DNA from: an uncultured Spartobacteria bacterium
Lineage (GTDB): Bacteria > Verrucomicrobiota > Verrucomicrobiia > Chthoniobacterales > Terrimicrobiaceae
Direction: 5' to 3'
Assembly (NCBI GenBank): GCA_903915315.1
Contig: CAIWSO010000377.1
Coordinates: forward strand, 1 to 11,720
Length of the DNA: 11,720 nucleotides
Positions within the stretch are counted from its first letter, which is position 1. The number at the start of each line of letters is the position of its first letter. Shown in pieces: positions 4,694-10,237 of the stretch. The notes beneath the pieces are model-generated. The model was not told the origin of the DNA. It worked only from the letters and a program-made list of their open reading frames with translations, and did not search any database. Position numbers and translations under genes: made by a program.

Positions 4694-7219
4694 TCAGGGC
4701 TGAAAAAGCGGTTTCGTCTCCACATGCATGAGGACCTGGTGGTTCAAAAAACTGTCGCAAAGGATCGTGTGAAGCGAAAGCAGTCGGTTTAACAGGCTCT
4801 CACAGTGGGTCTGGAGCCGGGTTTTGCCTTGGCTTTGAGGTTTCTGTTCCGAGAGGAGTGATTCCCAATTCGTACTGAGAATCGATTGAATGAGGCTTTC
4901 GATCTCCGCCAGCGCGCGAGCGGTCGATGGGGATGGGTTTATTTCATTTCCCCGGATGCGGGCGACGCAGCTTGTGAGGCAGTGAACAACAGATCGGGGG
5001 GCGACGGGATTTGTCCAGAGGAGTTCCAAAAGCGGTAGTGGCTCGATGCGCATCTGGTAAACACGGCGGTAGATGTCGCGGCTGTTCAATAAGCGTAGAA
5101 AGGCCGAGAGGCGGATTTCCATGGCGTGATCACTCCCGCCACCGATCGAGGGCTGGAGGAGAGGTTTTGTGATCGAGGTGATGGCATTGGCAGTGATCGC
5201 TGCACGTTCGATGAGTTGTCCGATCTCGCAGAAATTCCATCCATCGTCAGAGAGCATCGTGCACTGGGCTGTGCCGAAAAACTGGGGGATCAACTGGCGG
5301 GCGATATCGCAGAGGCGCCGGCTCGAGGAAGTCAGGATTTCCTCACTGGAGTCGGGGGCAAACTGAGCGTTTCGAAAGCGGTTCCTCAAAACGCTTAACA
5401 CGCCCCAGGCATCCAGGCTGAGCGTTTCCAAAACCGACTCGGCATTCCCAGCAGCGCGAAGGATAGTGCTCACGACCGAGCCGGGTTCATTGGTATCCAG
5501 CGTGAGGCGGTATCGGCCAGCGGGGCTCGAAATGGTGCGTCTGGTCGGGCTTCCCGCCCCTTCGAGCATGGGGAGGATGCGGTTCCAGACAGGGCGGTAG
5601 TTCATCCTTTCCGTGGGATTGAGTTCCTCGATCTCGAGAGACTCGATCACGCTCACCATGCCGGCGAGGTCGTAGGCACGTTCAAGGTAGCGGCCGATCC
5701 AGTAAAAGGCCTCCGCCACGCGACTGGTGACCCCGTGGGCCGGGATCTTGGCATCGGTTTGGCGGGAGGGATCCCACTCATCACGTTCTTTATGCAGGCC
5801 GACCTGAACCCACGTGTCCTTGCTTCCACCCCCCAGCTCGGAGGAAGTGAATTCGGATTCTGTTGTCGAGACGCGGGTGAGAGCGCCTGGGAATACCTCG
5901 TAGGATCCGTCCGCCTTGCGCTGAGCGAAGAGAATGTGATCTTGGCGACGTCGACGGCGTTCGCCGTCTTGGAAGGAAATGGTTTCCGCATCGCAGTCCT
6001 GGGGTTGGGCGACGAATTGAGATGGGTTTTCGAGAATCTCCAACTTTGCAGCCTCCAACTTTTCGTTGGAAGGGAGACGTCCATCTCCACCGAGGAGGAT
6101 GCGCTCGCCTGAAAGCGGGCGGATGGTGAAATTTTGAAGATCCTCCAAAACATGCTCACGCTGGTCGATATCGCCCATCCAGAAGGTCGGAACAGCGGGA
6201 AGGATCGGTCGTTCACCAAGGTAGTAGCGAATGATTTGGGAGGCGAAGGGGAGGAGCGCCCGATCGTCCGATATCTGAGAGCCAATCGCATTGATCACGG
6301 CCACGCTCTGCCTGCGGACGCAGTGGGCCAGACCGGGAATTCCCAAATTGGAATCGCGGCGAAAGACCATTGGATCCAGCCATTGGTCGGATACCCGCGT
6401 GTAGATGACGTCCACCTTGCTCAAGCCGGAGACGGTTTTGAGATAAACCTCATCATTCAAAACGAGGAGATCCCCGCCCTGGACGAGAGGGATGCCCATT
6501 CGGCGAGCGAGAAAGCTATGCTCTGAGTAGGCTGGGCTAAGCGGACCGGGGGACAGGAGAACGACCATCGGGTCGGACTCCTTCGAAAACGAGCGGAGCA
6601 TTTCCAAGATGTTCGTCGGGGCATCCGAGATCGAAAGAATGCCGGTATCCTGAAACGACTGGGGGATGACTCTTGTGAGCGCCCTTCGGTTTTGGATCAT
6701 GTAGGACATGCCGGAAGCGTTGCTGAAGTAGTGGTGCTTCGCGGCGAGTTGCCCATCGGGAAGGCGACAAATACTTATTCCACTGAGGTGCAGGTAGGCT
6801 CCCGCCGGCAAAGGAAGACCAGCGGCCGCGCGTTGAAAAAAAGGACTTCCTAGGACAGGATTGATCGGGATCACCCCATCAAGCAAAATCTGCTTCTTCG
6901 AGTAGATATCTTGGAGAAATGCCTCAAAGGCTTTGAGTCGCTGGCGAATGCCATTCGCGAGAGGTTCCCATTCATCCGGGGTGAAGATTTGGGGGAGAAG
7001 ATCGCAAAACCAAGCGCGCTGGCCCCAAACGCGGTCGCGTTTGATATCAAACGTGACTCCCATTTCGCGCATGGTCGCCTCGAGTTGATCATCTAACGCA
7101 CGAACCTGAGTGCGGGGCATTTCGTTGAGTCGATCAAAGAGGGCGCGGTAAACCTCGCGGGGCTTTCCTTCGGCATCGAAGGTTTCGTTATGCGTGAGAA
7201 AATCCCAATTCTCGCTCAT
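4694..7219 (-). CDS. Circularly permuted ATP-grasp domain fused to alpha-E domain
   Basis: ATP-grasp enzymes use ATP to make an acyl-phosphate and ligate it to an amine. This circularly permuted branch is predicted to be a peptide or amino-acid ligase. The 841-residue product joins two domains. The CP-ATP-grasp part (about 1-475) has GVTFDIKRDRVWG (54-66), VLLSPGPLSPAYSEH (220-234), VYLKTVSGLSKVDVIY.R (258-275), RYYLGERPILP (331-341) and the terminal FPGALTRV (443-450). The alpha-E helical domain (about 497-830) starts with SRVAEAFYWIGRYLERA. The two parts are often separate adjacent genes; here they are fused. I chose the ATG at 7219 over one at 7246 because it forms an ATGA overlap with the ribF stop and begins MSENWDFL with no extra tail. 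Five consecutive arginines (421-425) sit just before the last ATP-grasp strand. No signal peptide is seen. The exact substrate is unknown. Confidence 0.93.
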   Translation of the reverse strand: MSENWDFLTHNETFDAEGKPREVYRALFDRLNEMPRTQVRALDDQLEATMREMGVTFDIKRDRVWGQRAWFCDLLPQIFTPDEWEPLANGIRQRLKAFEAFLQDIYSKKQILLDGVIPINPVLGSPFFQRAAAGLPLPAGAYLHLSGISICRLPDGQLAAKHHYFSNASGMSYMIQNRRALTRVIPQSFQDTGILSISDAPTNILEMLRSFSKESDPMVVLLSPGPLSPAYSEHSFLARRMGIPLVQGGDLLVLNDEVYLKTVSGLSKVDVIYTRVSDQWLDPMVFRRDSNLGIPGLAHCVRRQSVAVINAIGSQISDDRALLPFASQIIRYYLGERPILPAVPTFWMGDIDQREHVLEDLQNFTIRPLSGERILLGGDGRLPSNEKLEAAKLEILENPSQFVAQPQDCDAETISFQDGERRRRRQDHILFAQRKADGSYEVFPGALTRVSTTESEFTSSELGGGSKDTWVQVGLHKERDEWDPSRQTDAKIPAHGVTSRVAEAFYWIGRYLERAYDLAGMVSVIESLEIEELNPTERMNYRPVWNRILPMLEGAGSPTRRTISSPAGRYRLTLDTNEPGSVVSTILRAAGNAESVLETLSLDAWGVLSVLRNRFRNAQFAPDSSEEILTSSSRRLCDIARQLIPQFFGTAQCTMLSDDGWNFCEIGQLIERAAITANAITSITKPLLQPSIGGGSDHAMEIRLSAFLRLLNSRDIYRRVYQMRIEPLPLLELLWTNPVAPRSVVHCLTSCVARIRGNEINPSPSTARALAEIESLIQSILSTNWESLLSEQKPQSQGKTRLQTHCESLLNRLLSLHTILCDSFLNHQVLMHVETKPLFQP
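7216..7219 (-). other. ATGA stop/start overlap between ribF and the ATP-grasp/alpha-E gene
   Basis: On the minus strand the bases at 7219-7216 read ATGA: the ATG opens the ATP-grasp/alpha-E frame and the TGA closes ribF. Four-base overlaps of this kind usually mean coupled translation. No strong Shine-Dalgarno lies just upstream (GACCGCTTGCG precedes the ATG), which fits reinitiation by ribosomes finishing ribF. Confidence 0.7.
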
Positions 7220-8157
7220 CGCAAGCGGTCGTTTTCCGCGAACCATTCACGGGTTTTGATCACGTCCTGTGCAATTTGGTTTTTGAGGGCGTTCTTATTT
7301 TCGAAGGGAATTTCCGGCCGAAGGAACTCCAGGAATTCGACTTCGATTTTATGTTCGTAGAGGTCGCCGGTGAAGTCGAGAATATGGACTTCCAAGATCC
7401 GTTTGTGGTCATCGCCCAGAGTCGGTCGAGTACCCAGATTGGCAACTCCCTTTAGAGATTCTCCAGAGGTATTGGCCCTCACCACATAAACTCCGTTTGG
7501 GGGAAGGAGTTCATTATTCAAGGCAACGTTTGCGGTCGGGAAACCGAGCTTGCGTCCGATTTGTGCGCCTGGTTGGACTTTTCCGGAGAGGGAATAGTTC
7601 CGGCCCAACATCCTCATCGCTGTGCGGAGATCGCCATCTAGAAGCGCTTTGCGTATGAGCGTGCTGCTCACAATCGCTTCGCCCATTTTGATCGGTTCCA
7701 CTTCCGTGGTGAAGAATCCGTTGCCGATTCCCATTTCCCTCAAAAGAGAGGCATCGCCACGACGATTTTTGCCGAACATCCATCCTCTGCCGATGCAAAT
7801 CCCTGCCAGATGTGGGATGGAGCGGGTGAGTTGAAGGATAAAGTCCGAGGCTTCTGTCGCGGCAAAGATGGCATCGAAGCGAACGACTAGGGAGTTTTCG
7901 ATGCCAAGCTTTTCAAATAAATGCAGCTTCGATTCGGTGGAGGTTAGAAGTTGAGGAACCTCAGTCGGACGCAGCACTGTGGCGGGATGGGGGTCGAACG
8001 TGAGAGCAACGGCAGTGCCATTGAGGGCGCGCGCTGCGGACTGAGCCGTGCCAAGAACGGCCTGATGGCCGAGGTGAACACCGTCAAAAACACCCGCCGC
8101 CAGAACAACGAGATCCCCGATTTCCCCCAACTCGTCGATGGAATGCAGGATTCGCAT
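7216..8157 (-). CDS. ribF: Bifunctional riboflavin kinase / FAD synthetase
   Basis: RibF phosphorylates riboflavin to FMN and then adenylates FMN to FAD. The 313-residue length is normal. The N-terminal nucleotidyltransferase (about 1-180) has GVFDGVHLGH (22-31), TFDPHP (53-58) and SSTLIRKAL (164-172), which form the ATP and FMN adenylylation site. The C-terminal flavokinase (about 185-310) has GRKLGFPTAN (201-210), NLGTRPT (240-246) and a probable catalytic glutamate at 256 in LEVHILDF. One small oddity is IGRGWMFGKNRRGD (122-135): most relatives have a G-x-D/N-F-x-F-G pattern, and here the acidic/amide position is glycine and the next aromatic is Trp. The ATG shares one base with the truB stop (TGATG). 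No Shine-Dalgarno is visible, consistent with translational coupling. The truB-ribF pairing is standard across bacteria. Confidence 0.96.
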   Translation of the reverse strand: MRILHSIDELGEIGDLVVLAAGVFDGVHLGHQAVLGTAQSAARALNGTAVALTFDPHPATVLRPTEVPQLLTSTESKLHLFEKLGIENSLVVRFDAIFAATEASDFILQLTRSIPHLAGICIGRGWMFGKNRRGDASLLREMGIGNGFFTTEVEPIKMGEAIVSSTLIRKALLDGDLRTAMRMLGRNYSLSGKVQPGAQIGRKLGFPTANVALNNELLPPNGVYVVRANTSGESLKGVANLGTRPTLGDDHKRILEVHILDFTGDLYEHKIEVEFLEFLRPEIPFENKNALKNQIAQDVIKTREWFAENDRLR

Positions 8158-8879
8158 CAGGCACCGCGTAGTCGTGATACAGCAGGAAGACTCAAGACGC
8201 GTTGGGCCACGGCTTCCAGCGGCCCAGCTTTGAGTTCATCAATGGTGATGGCACCCTCCACGCTGAAGCGTCCCGATTTGGTGCGGCGAAGTGCCTTGAG
8301 GTGGGCCCCGCAACCGAGTTCCGCGCCGATTTCATGCGCGTAGGTGCGAACGTAAAATCCCTTGCTGCAGACAACACGAAAGTCAATTTCGGTGGGTCGG
8401 ATCGCGAGAATCTCATGGGCGTAAACGTGCACAAAGCGGGGTTCACGTTCCACGACCTTGCCTTGACGGGCGAGTTTGTAGAGGGGTACGCCATCCTTTT
8501 TGATTGCGCTGACCATCGGTGGAGTCTGGTAGAAGTCGCCGTGAAATTTGGCAAAGGCAGCATCGATCTGCTCGCGAGTGAACTCGGGAACTGGTGAGGA
8601 TTTGGTCACTTGGCCGTCGGAGTCCTGACTATCGGTTTCCTCACCGAGTTTGAGAGTTCCGATATATTCCTTGTCCTCGCTCATGAGGAGATCTTGGATT
8701 TTTGTGCCGCGACCGATCGTGATGATCAGGAGGCCCGTGGCCAAAGGATCAAGCGTTCCGCAATGGCCGACTTTTTTTGTGTTGAGTGCGCGACGAGTGA
8801 TGGCGACCACATCGTGCGATGTCATCGCCTGCGATTTGTCGACTAGCAATACTCCGTCAATGTCTGTTCCTGATCTCAT
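8157..8879 (-). CDS. truB: tRNA pseudouridine(55) synthase, short form
   Basis: TruB isomerises U55 to pseudouridine in the T-loop of tRNAs and also helps tRNA folding. The 240-residue protein has the catalytic motif GHCGTLDPLATGLL, with the nucleophile Asp44. It also has IGRGTKIQ (55-62), the PPMVSAIKKDG segment around 119-129 that carries the usual SA-K element, Y133-K134, and KGFYVRTYAHEIG in the C-terminal half with the conserved R-T/S-L/Y-A-x-D/E-I-G pattern. At 240 residues it is shorter than the 314-residue E. coli protein and appears to lack a PUA domain, as in many non-proteobacterial TruBs. The N-terminal motif reads VDKSQAMTS, where most homologues have DKPxGxTS. The start at 8879 overlaps the end of the nrnA-like gene by 23 bases. 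No good Shine-Dalgarno is visible. It sits between nrnA and ribF as in many bacteria. Confidence 0.96.
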   Translation of the reverse strand: MRSGTDIDGVLLVDKSQAMTSHDVVAITRRALNTKKVGHCGTLDPLATGLLIITIGRGTKIQDLLMSEDKEYIGTLKLGEETDSQDSDGQVTKSSPVPEFTREQIDAAFAKFHGDFYQTPPMVSAIKKDGVPLYKLARQGKVVEREPRFVHVYAHEILAIRPTEIDFRVVCSKGFYVRTYAHEIGAELGCGAHLKALRRTKSGRFSVEGAITIDELKAGPLEAVAQRVLSLPAVSRLRGA

Positions 8880-9837
8880 TCGATAAAACTTTCAAAAATT
8901 GGGTTTTGGCATTTTCCAGTGTTCCATCCATGCGGGCGCCGGCCGCCATCGGGTGTCCACCCCCGCCAAAGACGGCACAGACCTTGCAGACATCGATCGA
9001 GGAATCTTTGGATCGTGAGCTGATCCGGACTTTATTCTCGGGAAGTTCCTCAAAAAAGACAGCAGCTTCCACTCCCTCGATTGAGCGAAGGTGGTCGATG
9101 ATCCCTTCATTGTCCTCGGGCAAGACCTTGAGTCGTTCGACTTCGGAGATAGGAAGGGAAAAAGTGGCGATGCGGTCGTCGCAATGAAACTTCGCCGTGT
9201 TCAGCGCATATCGCAGAAGTTCAAATCGGCGGCGTGGCTGGCTGTCATACATGGAGCGCGATAGAGTCGGCACGTCCACTCCGCAGGATATCAAATGCGA
9301 TGCGGCTGCAAAAGTCCTCTCATTCGTGCCGGCGTATTGGAACGAGCCCGTATCCGTCGAAATTGCAGCGAAGAGGTTCGAGGCCATGGCCGGAGTGATA
9401 CGTGCTCCGACATGGCGAAAGAATTCAACCAAGATCTGACCGGTCGCCGGAGCCGTGGGGTCGATGTAATTGATGTCGCCGAATTTCTGGTTGCTCACAT
9501 GGTGGTCGATATTGAGCAAAGGAGTGCCTGGCGCGATCGAGTCCAGTACGATGCCGAGGCGGTTTTTGACCGATGTGTCGAGGGCCACGAAAATATCGAA
9601 TTTTTCGGGGGCCTTTGAAGGAATGGTGACGATCTCGTGACTTGGGAGGTAGTGGAATTTGGCCGTGGAGCCTTCCTCATTCCAAGCGGTGACTTCTTTT
9701 CCACAATCCTTGAGCCAAAGGGCGAAGGCGATCGTGGAGCCCAAGGCATCGGCATCCGGGCGGATGTGGCTGGCTACACCGACTGTTCGCGCGTTTTGCA
9801 GCGCCTGCGCAATATCATCAAAGTTCTTCGTCAACAT
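8857..9837 (-). CDS. nrnA: DHH-family phosphoesterase, bifunctional nanoRNase / pAp phosphatase type
   Basis: NrnA-type enzymes degrade 2-5 nt RNAs and dephosphorylate 3'-phosphoadenosine 5'-phosphate, using Mn(II). From the chosen start the product is 326 residues. The DHH domain has SHIRPDADALGS (23-34), ALDTS (85-89), NIDHHVSN (109-116) and DTGSFQY (162-168), the metal-binding aspartates and histidines. The C-terminal DHHA1 domain ends with GGGGHPMAAG (291-300), the substrate-binding glycine-rich motif. I chose the ATG at 9837 over one at 9867. GGAGAT lies 9-14 bases upstream of it, MLTKNFDDI is a normal family start, and it reduces the overlap with rbfA from 50 to 20 bases. The rbfA-nrnA-truB order is common in bacteria. 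The symbol is by family; the preference for pAp or nanoRNA cannot be read from sequence. Confidence 0.92.
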   Translation of the reverse strand: MLTKNFDDIAQALQNARTVGVASHIRPDADALGSTIAFALWLKDCGKEVTAWNEEGSTAKFHYLPSHEIVTIPSKAPEKFDIFVALDTSVKNRLGIVLDSIAPGTPLLNIDHHVSNQKFGDINYIDPTAPATGQILVEFFRHVGARITPAMASNLFAAISTDTGSFQYAGTNERTFAAASHLISCGVDVPTLSRSMYDSQPRRRFELLRYALNTAKFHCDDRIATFSLPISEVERLKVLPEDNEGIIDHLRSIEGVEAAVFFEELPENKVRISSRSKDSSIDVCKVCAVFGGGGHPMAAGARMDGTLENAKTQFLKVLSNEIRNRH

Positions 9838-10186
9838 GAGGCTGGATCTCCATAAGACCGAGTTCATTCATCACATTCAATACGCGCGAGCCCCGCTCCA
9901 TGGCTTCGTCGATGTGAAAGTTCAGGTGCGGAGTGTGTTTGATCCTGACGCGCTTGGACATCTGGCTCTGCATCAAAACGCGGTTTTGCTCGAGGAGTTC
10001 GATGACGCGACGTTGCTCGGCCTTGGTCCCGAGGGCGGATATGAAAACATGTGCCTGTTTGAGGTCGGGCGTGATATCCACTGAACTAATTGTGACCAAT
10101 AGGGAACCGAAATCAATATCCCGAAGGAAGAGGGCGCTCAGTTCACGTTTGATGACTTCGCACACTCTAGCGAGGCGGTTTTTCAT
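9818..10186 (-). CDS. rbfA: Ribosome-binding factor A
   Basis: RbfA binds the 30S subunit during late maturation, assists 5'-end processing of 16S rRNA and is needed for cold adaptation. The 122-residue protein matches the usual size. It has the single type II KH-like fold pattern: an N-terminal helix (RLARVCEVIKRELSALF, 4-20), strand-rich ITPDLKQAHVFISALG (38-53) with the interrupted A-x-G helix element, and a C-terminal helix-strand region with RVRIKHTPHLNF (79-90). A short acidic tail (DEEL) ends the protein. The ATG at 10186 gives the normal family start. No Shine-Dalgarno is seen in the A/T-rich bases before it (AGACTTATTCTGT). It follows infB by 51 bases, the standard order, and its end overlaps nrnA by 20 bases. 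Confidence 0.95.
   Translation of the reverse strand: MKNRLARVCEVIKRELSALFLRDIDFGSLLVTISSVDITPDLKQAHVFISALGTKAEQRRVIELLEQNRVLMQSQMSKRVRIKHTPHLNFHIDEAMERGSRVLNVMNELGLMEIQPHVDEEL
9846..9851 (-). promoter_or_regulatory. Shine-Dalgarno that decides the nrnA start
   Basis: The minus strand reads GGAGATCCAGCCTCATG. GGAGAT (9851-9846) is a good ribosome-binding site for the ATG at 9837-9835. It lies inside the rbfA coding region. It argues against the earlier in-frame ATG at 9867, which would add ten residues (MNSVLWRSSL) not expected in this family. Confidence 0.6.
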
Positions 10187-10205
10187 ACAGAATAAGTCTA
10201 TTTTG

Positions 10206-10230
10206 CGGGGCGGACACTATTGCCGCCGCG
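10206..10230 (-). other. GC-rich hairpin in the infB-rbfA spacer
   Basis: GGCGG (10209-10213) and CCGCC (10223-10227) form a perfect 5-bp stem around a 9-base loop. After one G-G mismatch two more pairs (10206-10207 with 10229-10230) extend it. In the sense (minus) strand it follows the infB stop and is trailed by GCAAAATAG, not by T residues, so it is not an intrinsic terminator for the operon. On the plus strand it is followed by TTTTTT after a few bases. It could be an mRNA processing or stability structure, an antisense terminator, or chance. Confidence 0.3.
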
Positions 10231-10237
10231 AGGTTTT

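Noticed and set aside
5653..6291. A 212-codon minus-strand frame within the ATP-grasp/alpha-E gene
   Set aside because: It is an alternative frame of a gene with clear domain motifs. Its product is rich in Ser, Pro and Arg with no family resemblance.
7217..7246. Upstream ATG at 7246 for the ATP-grasp/alpha-E gene
   Set aside because: It would add nine residues (MVRGKRPLA) and a 31-base overlap with ribF, has no Shine-Dalgarno, and loses the neat ATGA junction.
9838..9867. Upstream ATG at 9867 for the nrnA-like gene
   Set aside because: The later ATG at 9837 has GGAGAT at good spacing and gives the usual family N-terminus.
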